64,000 nt of DNA from Trachythela sp. YZ-2020 (taxonomy: Eukaryota; Cnidaria; Anthozoa; Malacalcyonacea; Clavulariidae), in contig JADLSH010000318.1 of NCBI GenBank assembly GCA_016169945.1, forward strand, positions 1-64,000. The letters run 5' to 3'. The notes beneath the pieces are model-generated. The model saw nothing but the letters and a program-made list of their open reading frames with translations, was not told the DNA's origin and made no database searches. Positions 25,197 through 40,100 of the stretch are shown one piece after another (the first letter of the stretch is position 1; each line of letters begins with the position of its first letter). The position numbers and the translations under genes are program-made.

Positions 25197-28100
25197 TGGA
25201 AACTTTATTATAATAATAATAATAATAACAAGTTTAATGAGCCGTATTGCAGTTACAAACTGAATTACACGGAGAAAAAAATATACAGTAAAAGAATAAA
25301 ATTACAATATGCATAACTTACAAAATAATTAAATTAATCTATAAGCTAATTAATAAAACGTCAATAATATTTAATAGTAATAAATTTGCTAAATTTGCTA
25401 TCCAGTATAAATAAGGTTAGTTTATTTTAGGTTTCCTCCTGTAGTTACACTGGACTAATAAGGGATGATTCTTACTGGACTTCTAATGAGAAAAGTTTTG
25501 AACTGATAGAGCGATCAAGTATAAATATAGTTAGTCTATTTTAAAGTGTACCTTAACATATTGTTTCAAAAAGAAAGGTGACATATCAGGAGGGGAATGA
25601 CCAGGTTGGGGTTTGAGTAAAGTGGCGATATTTTCTTCGCTCTCCCTAGTCTTCTCTCGTGCTTGCCAATGCTCCATCAGACGGTTCAATATTGCAAGAC
25701 AGTGATCCATAATGTTGTTTTGGAACAGAGATGTGGCTACTTGAGTGGACATTGACGATGTTTGCTGCTGAAAAGAAGAGAAAGTTCTGCTAGTTACCAC
25801 TGTTCTGATAATGTAAGCATAGAATGGAACAAAGGTAACCAAGCATTTCAATTATATATGTGAGTGAATTTGGTGGCAATGGGAATACGCACGTGCTACG
25901 TATAGAGTTAGGATCAAGGTTAGGTTAGTGTAAGGGTTATGGTTTGGTTTAGGGTTAGACATAGGATCGTTATTATAGCTGTATTTAAATTTTGGTAGCA
26001 CATATGGAAGTTGACCAAAGAAAAGAATATTTTGTATCTTACCTGGCTGGATGATTTTCCTGCAGCTTTCGATCTGGACATGAGGACGCTCAAGAACCTC
26101 ATAACAATGAGCTGTACTTCCCGGGGACTGGTACGAGATGCTATATCTGTGATATCAGCGGAGTCTAGATGTAATTCTTGAAGGCATTTTGTAAATACTT
26201 GGTGTAAGAGATCACTACTGTCATCGTCGTTGTTATCAAGGTCAAAACATAACATGAGCAGAACCTGTGAATTAGAATGGAGTTGAAATAATGTATTTGG
26301 ATAATTTAGTGATTTTTCAACTTACAGAATTAATGTTGATTACGCAGGATGTGGTTGCCCACCCGAGACAGAGGCGTATGATAGGCGCATGATAGACACG
26401 TGCTCGACAACTTAGGTCTAAGCCGCTAAGGGTTGGGAGGTCTTTGGTGAGGTAGGAAAAACAGGAGGACCTGGAGAAAAACCCTCGAAACATAGTAGAG
26501 AACTAACCTAGGAATTCCTCAAAATATATCTACTACCAGACGTTTAAAAAGCATGGAAATTCCAACCTGCATAAATGGTATCGTCTGAACTCCACTAATG
26601 CCATCAAGTTTATGAAAATGATCAACAAACGTGCGTAGGATGACCAGATTTAGGTTGTGTAATTTTTCACGAACATCATCATCATATTTGGACATACTGA
26701 AACGATCTGTCTGATCATCTGGCTTTGGTGTCGCACCAACTCCACTTTCGCTTTCTATGATGAAAATATACGAGAGATTTAACTTTGCTGACATGAGTTC
26801 TATATCACTATAGGGTAGCCCACATTCAAGGACATGTACTAACTCTACATGATTTAGTCATGCTATCCATTTATATCCATATTTACCCATTGCATCTTCC
26901 TGTCTATCTTGCTCGTCCCCAGGGTTCTCTCCACTTATAGACTCAGCACTTCCCTCACTCACTGATCCCAAGTCTTGACTGGACTGTTGAGCTGCTGCCC
27001 CGGCTTGTATTTGAATGAGATCCATTGAACCACTGTTGGGCTCCAGATCATCTTCACTGGCATGGCCTACGACAAACATTCAAGTAGTATTCACTAAGCA
27101 GATCATAGACAATTTGCAGTTATCATAGTGAGAAAATATTGTTCATTCTTATCATTATATGTAGCAGTCTTGTATTTGGTGGCAAATATATTGAATCGAG
27201 AGAAGTTCAATTCTATTGTGTATATAAGTCAAAGTGTCACCATTTCTGAAGTTGAACACCATCTGCTGCCTTGTAACGCTTACTGAAACACATCAATATT
27301 AGGTTTGAGCCCCCCCCCCAGCTACCTGATGCTGAAGAAGATGACCCCTCTCCCTCGTCCACAGGCGCTCCGTTTTCAATCGCTTCTCCCAAAAGATGGT
27401 GCAACCCCAAAGCCGCTTCTTCTCCTTGTTCCTGTAGACTCAGTGCTATTGCAAGCTCCATCATAGCTTCATCGTCTGCATCAGGGGGGAGTTCGTATAC
27501 CGCTGGAAAGCCTGCGTTCAATAGAGCTTGCAGTCGATTTCCTACGGCTGATGATGCTCCTCGCCCCCTTGAAGGACCAGGCTGCGGTAGGTCAGGCATG
27601 TCCTAAATGGAGTAAATTATGTGGACATATGCCAGTTACAACTGCACACCCAAATCAGTCAGGGATAAAACGTATCTGCTGCATGTTATGATTCAACTGC
27701 AATTTTATCCCGACTCACAACGCGTCATTTGGATGCGCAGTCGAAACTCCGAACAGGCTTATGAAAACCTTTATAAAACGGACACCTCTGACCTCTCTAA
27801 TGTGGACACATTTGCTATGTCACTTCAATATCCGTATTAGAGAGGTCAGACTGTACTTAAACTATACCTCTTCTTGGTTCATTTCCCATGGCGGTGTAAT
27901 ATTAATTCTCTCATCATCTTCATCACCATCCTCTCCACCTTCACCAGAATGTTCTCCACCTTCAGCACCAACTTCAGCACTTCGCTCTCCATCTTCAGTA
28001 CTCTGTTCTCCAACTTCAGCACTACTTCCAGCTGCTTCACGCTGGCTTGTACCATCAATCTGGTCATCTGTCTTTACTTGCGAGGCTTCGTCAGGGTTGT

Positions 28101-31100
28101 TTTCAATATTTTTACTTCCCTCTGTGTTTACTGTAGTACGCCGTGAACTAGGTCTCAGAACGAATGTTAAAGCTTGCTTACATGCAAAGCTCACACGTGT
28201 ATCCTAAGTGAAAACATATTTCGTTATATGTGGGTTACACTAAGCACTATTGTGCAGCAGAATACATAAGTCATAAGTTACTATATATATACTGGATAAC
28301 TCTGTCATTTCTGAACTGTTTTTCCTAAACATTGCTAGAGGTAAACGCCACACTGATTCACTCAGTGTTACTACAGGAGCGAGGTGGAAACGAAGAGTAC
28401 CCCTCAGATAAACCTGTGGTGTTTGGTAGAGTCAAACTAGAAGCACTCTTTTCATATGCAACTAGGAAGAAATTATAATCAGACAACTGCATATTGCAGG
28501 AATGAAACCCCAATCACTGAGGTAAAAGTCACATACACTGACCACTGGACCACCAACATCTAATTAACTAACGCAGCACTTACCTGACAGAGCAATAATT
28601 GAACATATAATTCAGTAATCATAGGAACATAAGAGCTGTCAGTCGCAATAAATGCATGAAGTATTTCTACCAAAGCAAATATGATCATTTCTGTATAATG
28701 CATTCCATCGTGTGCTACAGTGACCAATGAGGAGTTACCAGGCTGTCTTTGGTAAAATCTCCAGAAAGTTGAAATAATCTGCATTGGGAAAGGTAACGGA
28801 ACTCCAGAAGCAGTAGAATCTAGATAGAAAAACTTGTTAAATAATGATTCCTTTCTATTTTTCTCATTAATTATTAATGAATTTGAAAATATATGATAAC
28901 TTCTCAAACAAACTAGAATTTAAATAGAAGTTCAATGCGAAGTTTGGCTTAATTTATGGAGGTTTATTACCCTGGTATCAAGACAACGATACGGTGGTGA
29001 TTTCCTTTGTGATTTGCTCATGAATTATTGATGAGTTTGGGAAGTGTAGGTAAATTACCTGAGGTCTCGGTCTTGATACGATTTTCCGTCAATTCGTTGG
29101 TAAACTTCACTAAATTTTCTGGTCTATTGACAGCCACAGCTCGAGTCATCACAACAAGTCTTTCAAAAACCTCAATTTCAACTTGAGCGGAAGATTTCTT
29201 TTTATAAAGACTGTCTATAACGTACGTCAACTGAGCATGGTCCTTAACAGAAATAGGAAGAATTTTCATCTTAAAAACTACAATTTAAATACAGCAATTT
29301 CTTACCGAATCAATACAATCCTAACCCTTATTCTTAACAGTAACCCACAACCTTAACCCTAACCCCTAAACTTAACCCCGAAACTTAATCCCGAAACTTA
29401 ATCCCGAAACTTAACCCCGAAACGTAACCCCGAAACTTAACTCCGAAACTTAACTCCGAAACTTAACCCCGAAACTTAACCCTAATCCTAACGCTTACCT
29501 TACCCTACCCCTACCCCTTACCCTACCCCTTATCCTACCCCTTACCCTACCCCTTACCCTTGTTTCCCTTGTGAACAATGTGTGAACTTAGGTGTCGAAT
29601 AAATTAAAGCACCGCAATGCACCAACTTGTCAATCAACTTTCCCGCCGAATTTATAATCGGATTCAAATTCCTGCAAGGGAAACAAGTCTGTCTCTCCTC
29701 TCCCAATTTTCTCGCCGCCGTCTCCCGCCCGCATTGTCGCGCGCCCTAATATACTCCCCCTATAAACCGCCCGCATTGTCGCGCGCCCTAATATACTCCC
29801 CCTATAAACCGCCCGCATTGTCGCGCGCCCTAATATACTCCCCCTATAAGAGACAGACTTGCCCCTTACCCTAAACTTAACGCTAACCCTAATACCAACC
29901 TAACACTAATGTACAACTCTACACCAAAGTACTTGTGATATCTCAACACCCCCAATAAATTAAACAATAAACACGCACCTTATGATTGTTATAAGTCATC
30001 TTGGTAGGATGTAATGAAGCGAGTAATATCTTGGCTTGTTCTTGAACCTGCTGTGGCAGTGATGATGACAGCAAAGATGTTGCTGTTGTCACTATATCTT
30101 GGTAATCATTTTCTTCATCTGCTGTTATCAGGGAAACAAATCCATCCAAAGCTCGCAGAGAGTTTGCTGTCATTCTAAAACATAACATTAAAATTATAAG
30201 CTACCGTGCTTTGTGTCTGAACTACTGTACCTGAAAAAAAGATTAAAACAATTCAATGTTTTGATGGGAGGCGCTTTCCAGGGAGGTAAGTGTCTTTAAA
30301 CGTTTTGACGTAGTTCAGACACAAACCACACTGGACCTCTACATTTGAGATTCTCAAACAAACAACCAACCAACCAAATAGTTAATGAGCAAAACACAAA
30401 GGAAATCAGAACCGTATCGTTGTCTAGATACTACGGTAATAAACGTCCATAAATTGAATAGTTTAATTACAAATCACTATAATAAAGTCCTTCTGTGTCG
30501 GATATATATTGCGTAGGATAAGCAAATGTACGGTTAGGTAAGTGTTCAGATAAGCCACTCAGAGAATACTTACATCTCTCTCAAAGATAGTGGAGTGGCA
30601 TTAGTTAAGACCTCAGAGTTCTGAGTGAATGGACTGACAGGTGGAACAGCGGTAGGAGTGGGTGTAGGAGGAGGTATCACTTCATCTTGTAGGTCATCTG
30701 GCCAGCCAAATACTTCTTTACTTTTACAATACACTTTGATAGAGTCAATCATCGTTACATTGCTCGCATCGTGAGATTGACCGACTGGAGGAGAGAAGAG
30801 ATAACGTTTTTCATAGAAGTGGAACTAAACTCCATTTATACCGGACAGCTCTATCACTTCTAAACTGTTCTTCCTAGATGTTCAGTAAGGGCCTTTTTTA
30901 ATACTGAACAAGTGTTACTATACAGAAGGGAACCAGGGTCAACTTGCTGTGTTTGTAAAGTGGGAGCATTCTTCTCGCATGCGACTGAGGTGGAACTACA
31001 CTCAGACAACTGCATATTACAGGAATGGAACGCCAGTCAGAGGTGAAAGACACATGTTCTAACCACTGCGGCACTAACTCCACAACTAAATACAAATCTC

Positions 31101-34100
31101 ATTCTTGACAAAGAGAAACAATCAAAACCATTCCTTACATGTGAGTGTTATAGTTCTATCAGTAGACAGAATTTCTTCTCTTGTGAATGGGACATCAAAC
31201 CATCTGTTTCTCTTGATCTCCACATCAATGGCACGACCAAACACTTCCAAGAATGTTGGTGCTTTATCGATAGCTTGACATCCAACTAAGACACGTACAC
31301 TCACCATGACCACTGCAGGATTACAGTTTGTTACAGTCATCGAGAAACTGTTTGACTAAAGAAAGAAGAATAGTGTTTGTTTTCTCCATAGCTGGGATCA
31401 CTATCGTGCAACAGATACTGGTCAACCTGCAGTTATCAAAGTGAGAAAATTATGTTAATTCTTTTCATTACATGTCTTGTATTTGAAGGGAAACAAAGAG
31501 AGATGTAGTTTAATTTTCTTGCTCCTATATATAAACATTTCTGAAGTTGACCACCATGGTAGCTCTATTAGTTCTAAACTCTTCTCTCTAAAGGTTCAGT
31601 AAGAGACATCCCTTATTGGTCCTACAAAAGACGCAATGTTTAAGATATTCACCTTGGTACAAGCAATATACATTCCAGCTGTCATTAATCTGTGTTTAAC
31701 TTGTTGAACATTGTAAACTTGCAAAATATCTTTACCGCCAAACTGCACATCGTTCAATACTTGACAATGTTCAAAGAAATCAATAGGGAAGTGAGGAGAG
31801 CTTGACGTCTTTATGCGGACATTTTTCTTTGCTTTTCTTGGCTTAATTGGTTTGAGAGCTGCCACCGCACTAAGGAAGAAAATGCTTGGCTCAATTTCCA
31901 TATCAATAATCACAATTTAGATACAGCGATTTTTAACCCTTGAACTATTTCTAAGTCTTACAATCTTAACCCCAATCCTAACCATAATCCAAACCTTAAC
32001 CATAAACTTAATCCTTACCTTAACCTTACCCATAGCGCTAACCCATACCCTAACCTTAGCCCTAACCCTTAGCTCTAACCCTTACCCATAACCCTAACCC
32101 TAATCGTTACCCTAACCTGAACCCTAACCTTGTTGGTTGGAAAACAGGTGACATCCAAAAGCCAGCTTGTTCTTGACTTGCCATATATATCTTCAGACTA
32201 CCATCTTCACACAGTAATATGACTGTAGTCCGCGACTGATCGGAGTTAGACAGACTGTGACGTATTGCAACTACATCTTGAATCTTGGATTTAGATGACG
32301 CAGATTTGATTTCTTGATACTAGAAGAAAAGTATGGATTAATGTCCATAGATTTAAGAACACTACGTTCAAACTTAAACTTAACTAACTCTATTTATACT
32401 GGATAGCTCTGTCAGTTCTAAACTGTTCTCGTTGTTCTCGCTTGTTCCAGGACCCATGAGTAAAACTAAACTTATTAATGTTACTTTATACTGGATATCT
32501 CTACCAGTTGTACCATTCCTTATTGCTTCATTGTTACTATAGGAGAAAACCGAAGTACCCGGAGAAAACCTGCGGTGTTTTGTAGAGTCAAAGTTGAAGC
32601 ACTCTTCTCACATGCGACTAAGATGAAATAGGACAACTGCAAATTGCAGGAAATGAACCTCGGTCATAGAGATGAAAGACACATGCACTAACCACTGTGT
32701 AACCACCCCCTCGTACGTATAGACAAATGTTTAAATTAACAACCAGGTACTTACTGAAATATGATCTGGTTGAACCATCAGAACAATTGGTATACCAGTA
32801 GTATGTGTCAAACACAACACAAGTCCCGGATGTTGAAGAACCTCTGACCACTGACATAAGGTTGCGGGCGCAGTCTTGTTGCCATTTGATGGTTTTACGT
32901 TGATTGGGAATAACTTATTAATGCTTGCGAGATTTTCAGTCCAAGGTGCAACGAATGTTTCACCTGCGGAGAAATAAGGCAAAGCTATAGAATAAGCACA
33001 TTGCATATATATATACAAGAAAAACATGTATATACAAGCAAGACTACCACAAATAATGAAAATAACTATCATTATTTTCTCATTTTGATAACTGCAGGTT
33101 GATCACCATCTAGGCTAACTATCACATTGTACCTTAGACATGTTCTCGCTACTCTTGTTGAAGTAAAGGAATGTAAAGCTCAGTCGAATTGCATTCACGA
33201 CTCGACGTTTCGACACTCCAGTCTAGTGTGTCGAGAAAGGAAACATCAAGACGTTGGGTCGTGAATACCAGAGTAGCAAACAAAAATATGTCCGATATCA
33301 AACCTGTAGATTGCCGTGAACGAACAAACTTCAAATACTGTACCTTGTGCGTAGCTGAAGAAGAGCATCTGTAGTCCATGTGAATAATATACAGAGACAC
33401 CACCACCTGCGATCTCACCATTATTGTCATTTAACTCTGGGTGTTCTACTGGCACGATATTGGTCAAGTAGAATGGCCCTGATTTTGCAGAGCTTGATTC
33501 ATCCAGTTGTTGTGTATAGATCAGTCCTTCTGATGACATCAGACACATGTGACGTAAAGGTGATTGAAATATAAATGTGACGTCACGAATCTTGCCCGCC
33601 GGCAGCACGAAATAGAAAACTGGACTAAGAGCATCTTTTGACAGATCATAGATCTGTAAATGTAATATGTAAATGTCAGACTCAAACGCGGTGTTTCAGT
33701 GTAAACAGTATTGATGGGCTTCAGTAAGCGTCACAGGGCAGCAGATGGTGGTTAACTTCAGAAATGTTGACAGTTATAGGAGCAAGAAAATTAAACTTCA
33801 TCTCTCAATTGATCAATTCTATATATTTGTCTCCAAATACAACACTACCACATATAATAAAAAATTGACATTATTTTCTCACTCTGATAACTGCCTTTTG
33901 ACCACCATCTGCTGCACGATAGTGCTTAATGGAACACATTTATTCTACAATAATAATAGGTTTACCTGAACAAAATCGGCTGTAACAATAGCAAGTTCGG
34001 TCTGTGAACCAGGCAACCATATTGTCTTAATAATGAAATTGCCAGTTTCTAACTGTGGATGTAAAACAAGATGATTAACAACAGAGCCACTGCTACTTAA

Positions 34101-37100
34101 TGTCAAGACATGACAATCTTTCAATCCAGAGACAGCCACAAAATCTTCATTACAGATATTGCCAGTGAGAGATAGGATGGTAAAAGGAACTTGAGTTGTT
34201 GCTAGGCGTGTTATAGTCAGTTTGCGACGGCTTGAGTCAGCTTGTTTGAGCAGTGAAGATAGTTGAAGAATTGTTATCTGAAATGAAAGAGATTTAAATT
34301 ATCCTTTTAACTGTTTGCATGACAAATTATTAGATACTCAATACTTTCCTTCTTAATTTAACATTGCAAAGAAGGTGAGGAAAGAAATGGCAGAGATGCA
34401 GGAGAGCCGGTCAGAGACATTATATAATAAGATCAGAAGTTGTGGGGTGTTAGACATTGGAGAGAAGGTGTGGAAAAGCAAGGACATAGTATGGACACGT
34501 AATAAGAAGAGATGAAGGAGAACCGGTCGATGACATTATGAAATGAAGAAGGCTGAGATAGTTTAGTATTTTACGCTGTCTAATAAGAGTATTAATTAAG
34601 TAATCTGTGCTTAAAACTTGTACTGTTTTCAAGATAACTTACCTTTCCTTTCTCATGATTAACAGCTAAATGTTGTCGTCGTCCCTTGGCGGATGTTAAA
34701 CAACACATAGCAACACGACGTAAGACATGTGTTCCAATCAACTGACGGATAGCTTGACCTTGTTCACCACTGCAGACTAACTTAACATTCTCGAAGGCTC
34801 CTTCTTGTGACCCTGATGTTGGTACCTTGGAAAAGAACATTTTTACATTTTTATATTGATCCAAGGAATGATTCTTACTGGACCTCTAGGGAGAACAGTT
34901 TGGAACTGTTAGAACTACTCAGTATAGATAAAGTTAGATGTTTAGTTCTCACTTACCAGTAATTGTTCATTATTTTCAACACTTTTCCCACTCGAATGTA
35001 GATCTTCTAATGCTTCAGCGATTCTCTGTCTTGCGCCACCCACGACTGTGTTACCATGGTGATTGATACGTGATAAAGTGTTGAGTAACGTGAGGAGTGT
35101 CTGATACATGTCATTGTCTGTGATCACTTTGATCAATGCTTTCTTGTTGGGCTGAAAATATGGTTGTTTACATATTGTGATAAACAAGAACAAACAAACA
35201 AACAAACAAACAAACAAACAAACAAACAACAACAAACAAACAAACAAACAAACAAACAAACAAACAAACAAACAAACAAGCAAGCAAACAAACAAATAAA
35301 CAAACAAACAAACAAACAAACAAACAAACAAACAAACAAACAAACACACAAACAAACAAACAAACAAACAAACAAACAAACAAAACAAACAAACAAACAA
35401 ACACACAAACACACAAACAAACACACAAACAAACAAACAAACAAACAAACAAACAAACAAACACACAAAACACAAAACACAAACACACAAACAAACAAAC
35501 AAAACAAACAAGGATGCCAAATTGAGGTTACTAAAAGGCCATATATAAAACACACACATGTAACCCTACCTCAACTTGTTTTCTGAGATCTCGCCTGAAC
35601 GCAGGTTGACCGAACTCATAACTTGACTTCTCTTTGTTCTTATCAACATCCTCAGACTTGGCCTCAGTAGACACACTACTCCTCGGTTCAGTACGGAGCT
35701 GTAGTGGTCGACGATAACTGCTGACTGTAGAGATTTTCTCATCAGGACTTGCCATATCTGAGATGTCGTGGGGGTTTCGTTTCTTCATTGCCTGGAATAA
35801 CACAATTTAGTATTGATACAGATGTGTCTGTTTAATAAAGGTTAGGACATTAATCTTTTAGTAACATTGGGACCAGAGATAAAACAGACGAATTATCAGT
35901 CAAGATGAACTATCTGACTGTGTAGTTCATCTTGAACTATCTGACTGTGTAGTTCATCTTGAACTATCTGACTGTGTAGTTCATCTTGAACTATCTGACT
36001 GTGTAGTTCATCTTGAACTATGTTCATCTTGAACTATCTGACTGTGTAGTTCATCTTGAACTATCTGACTGTGTAGTTCATCTTGAACTATCTGACTGTG
36101 TAGTTCATCTTGAACTATCTGACTGTGTAGTTCATCTTGAACTATCTGACTGTGTAGTTCATCTTGAACTATCTGACTGTGTAGTTCATCTTGAACTATC
36201 TGACTGTGTAGTTCATCTTGACGGATAATCCGTCTCTGTGTATAAATACGGCATTAGACGAACTATCAGGAAAATATCAGGCATGATTAGTTCCCAGAAC
36301 CATTGCCAGTATAGATCGCGCTATTCTTGCTAGTTCATCTGGATAGTTTGTCCTGTGTTTACACTAAGACTGATGATCCGTCAGATGGATGATGAGTCTT
36401 GAGCGATGATCTCTCTCTAGCACAGGTCATGTCATTCCTTCAACCACCATGTACCAAGACAATTATTTTTAAACCCTTCACTAGTTTCCCCAAGGTTTCT
36501 CCAAGGTTTCCCCAAGGTTTCCCCAAGGTTTCCCCAGGTTTCCCCAAGGTTTCCCCCAGGTTTCCCCAAGGTTTCCCCAAGGTTTCCCCCAGGTTTCCCA
36601 GGTTTCCCCAAGGTTTCCCCAAGGTTTCCCCAAGGTTTCCCCAAGGTTTCCCCAAGGTTTCCCCAAGGTTTCCCCAAGGTTTCCCCAAGGTTTCCCCAAG
36701 GTTTCCCCAAGGTTTCCCCAAGGTTTCCCCAAGGTTTCTCCAAGGTTTTTCCTTCACCTTACAACTATCATCTTCTTTGGCTCCACAGTCACAGAAGAAA
36801 GATCCATATTTGGCATACGTGACGTCATGATTCTTATGACATACTTTAGCACAGATAGTACAGACGCCAACCCCATCATTCATTCGACATGTATGACAAT
36901 GATACCAATGTTGGTTTGCAAACTCTTTTCTTGTGGCCGTAAATGTACACAGCTTGTTGCAGAGTTGATTGCCTTCAACGTCTTCCTCCTAGGTAAAAAA
37001 CGTTTTATTCATAACTAAACTTACTTTATTTATACTGGATAGCTCAATCAGTTCTGAACAGTTCTCCCTAGAGATCCAGTAAGAGTCATCTATTATCGGT

Positions 37101-40100
37101 GCAGTGTTACTACAGAAAGAAACCTAAACTAAACTAACTTTATTCATACTGGATAGCTCTATCAGTTCTAAAATGTTCTCGCTAGAGGTTCAGTAAGGGT
37201 CATCCCTTTATAATGGTTCAATATTACTACAGGAGGAAACCTAAACTAAACTAACTTTTTCTATACTGGATAGCTCAATCAGTTTAAACTGTTCTCCCTA
37301 GTGGTCCAGTGCAATGTTATAACTGCAGGTTGACCACAATCTGCTTCATGATACAGCTTAATGAAATACAGCTACAGATGTCTGTAGTCCATGACTTACA
37401 GATTCCTCTGCTCCAGAGTCATCATCATCATCAACGCCATCTGACTCTGTATCACTCACGATATTATCATCACCATGACAACCACTATTCATGTCGTCAT
37501 CATCCGTCTGTTTCAACACCACCAGCACGTCAGCAACATGAGCCAGCAAAACATTGGTACACTCCACCAAACTGTTAGTGTTGTCTTTCGCTTTACTGTC
37601 ACCGATTAAGTTTGGATTTAGCTCAGATTTACTACAACACAAATACCCAAACGTGTTATGTTGTATTGAATTATTCGGTCAATTTAACATCCTCAATTTC
37701 ATATCCAGCAATAAAATACATACCAAATCTGCAACCATATCACGACAGCTCTCATTAATTTCAAATGACCACTTCCATCACCAAATCCAGCCAGAGTAGA
37801 CGAAATCGATAGAAAATCTACAAATTTTGATCCAATCACAACGGACACATCTGTAGCCATATCCAACAGAAATGATCCCAGAGGAATGATTGAGTCCAGT
37901 AATGTTTCGATCGCTATGCTGCTTACAGGACTACATTAAAGACAAGACTTAATTATAACATAAAACTAAATTACTTTATTTACACTGGATAGCTCAATCA
38001 GTTCTAAACTCTTCTTTCCAGAGATTCGGTAAGAGCCATGCTTGTTGGTCCAGCATTACTACAGAAAACCTAAACTAAACTAAACTAAACTAAACTAAAC
38101 TAAACTAAACTAACCATATTTAAACATGATAGCTCTATGAGTTGTAAACTGTTTTCCAAAGAGGTCCCTTACTAGTCTAGTGTTACTATAGAAAGAAACT
38201 GGGTGTGCGGAAATAACTTGTGGTGCTTGGTATCTTCTCACATGCGACTGAGGTGAAATCCCGATCACAAAACTATGTTTAGTATCTTATACCTTTGTTC
38301 CTTAACAAGAAAGGTGACAATAGATTGAAGTAATAAACGATTGTCAGCCATTTTTCCTGTCATTTCTTTATCAGTGACGCTGCCAACAATAATTCTGTTT
38401 AGCCATGTTGTTAGCAAGGATGAGTCGACCTCACTGAGCTTTGATATTGACTGGACCAGAGAAAAAGCTGTCGGATCATTTGGCTGCTTTTCATCTAGAA
38501 AATAGCAAACAAGGATAAGACTATAGACCTAATCAGGTAACGATATTCTGAGAGTTTGTATAGGATCAAACTACCTGAAAAATATAGCAAGAACTTCAAC
38601 GATTGGAGCGAAGGCCCTTTGTCTGGAAGTTAGTAGCGATAATAAGGTAAACTTAGAATGGAACAAAGGCTGAAATGGACAGTTAATAAGAAGAGATGAA
38701 AAAGAGATGTTACTTAAAAGTCAGATGTAATTCAAACGAGAAATAATTCAAAAGAAATACAACTTACATGTTTCAAGAGTGCGAGATACAAGTTTCAACA
38801 TTCGATAAACAAACGAGAGAGAGAAATTCTGGTTTGCAGACAACAGAACAAGACGAACAAATTTATCATTATCTTCAAAAAACATCTTCAATGTTTGTCT
38901 TCCTTGAGCTCGCTCTAATAATGACTCCATGAATCTCTCACAGTCAACAAAAACATCCTCAAACAAGACTGGCCTAGGATGAAAAAATATATATGTAAGA
39001 ATAATAATTAGTAAGAAAGATAAAGCTAAGGGATGCTAACAATCCTTCAGGCACAGGAGAGAACCAACCAAACTCTACTTACATGAGTTTTTCAAGCACG
39101 TCAAGTGATTGCAAGGTAGTCATCATTTAGTAATAATAACCTTTCCTCGACCTACAGTACAGTTGCAGACTAACAGGCTTATCTCAGCGGTAAGGGGCAG
39201 TGAGCTCAGCTAACCGCATCTGTCACCAGTAATCTATATATCAATTAATGCTTTACATTAAAAATACTTACTCTTGGGACAAACTATGCTCAATTATCAA
39301 ATCATAACAATTTTCCAACAAATAATTTTGAATTTGGTTCGAACATTCTTCATTATCTAAAGATCCAAAAACATTCTCCAAGATTGTCTCTGTTTCATCA
39401 CACAGATACTCAGCTGAAGCATCCACAACCAGAGGAGATATGGCGTCTGAGATTTCCTTTGTGAAGATACTGTGTAATGATCCTTCTTCCTTTGGACATT
39501 TCCTACATAGCAATGAAATATCGTGTTAAATTAAACTAATTTTATTTATACTGGATAGCTCTATCAGTTTTAAACTGTTCTCCCTAGAGGTCCAGTAAGG
39601 ATCATCTCTTATTGATCCAGTGTTACTACAGGTGGAAACCTAAACTAAACAAACTTTATCTATACTGGATAGCTCTATCAGTTCTAAACTGTTCTTCATA
39701 GAGGTCCAGTAAGGATCATCTCTTATTGATCCAGTGTTTCTACAGGAGGAAACCTAAACTAAACAAACTTTATTTATACTGGATAGCTCTATCAGTTTTA
39801 AATGTTCTCTCAAGAGGCCCAGTAAGGATCATCTCTTATTGATCCAGTGTTACTACAGGTGGAAACCTAAACTAAACTAACTTTATTCATACTGGATAGC
39901 TCTATAAGTTCTAAACTGATCTTCTTACATATCCACAAAGGGTCATCCCTTATTGGTCCAGTTTTATGCCTAAACCTTTAGACATTAAGGTGTTAACATG
40001 GCCTTGCGAAGCAATTTTTTGCCTACAACATGCGACTCAAACTCAACAAAGTGTTTCAACTTACGTTAGTAAAGTAGAAGTGAGCTGTACAAGAGATTTC

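Noticed and set aside
34942..35586. Open frames rich in Cys/Val/Phe/Leu or Lys/Gln/Thr/Asn
   Set aside because: They are created by the CAAA microsatellite; only the part at 34957-35151 is real UBR4 exon.
36399..36830. Open frames with Pro-Arg-Phe or Gly-Asn-Leu-Gly repeats
   Set aside because: They are read through the 11-bp minisatellite; only 36758-36988 is a real exon.
39080..39125. Possible extra UBR4 exon reading [12 protein letters not shown] on the minus strand
   Set aside because: No AG acceptor keeps it open, and the exons at 39272-39502 and 38768-38973 join directly in phase with the family sequence.
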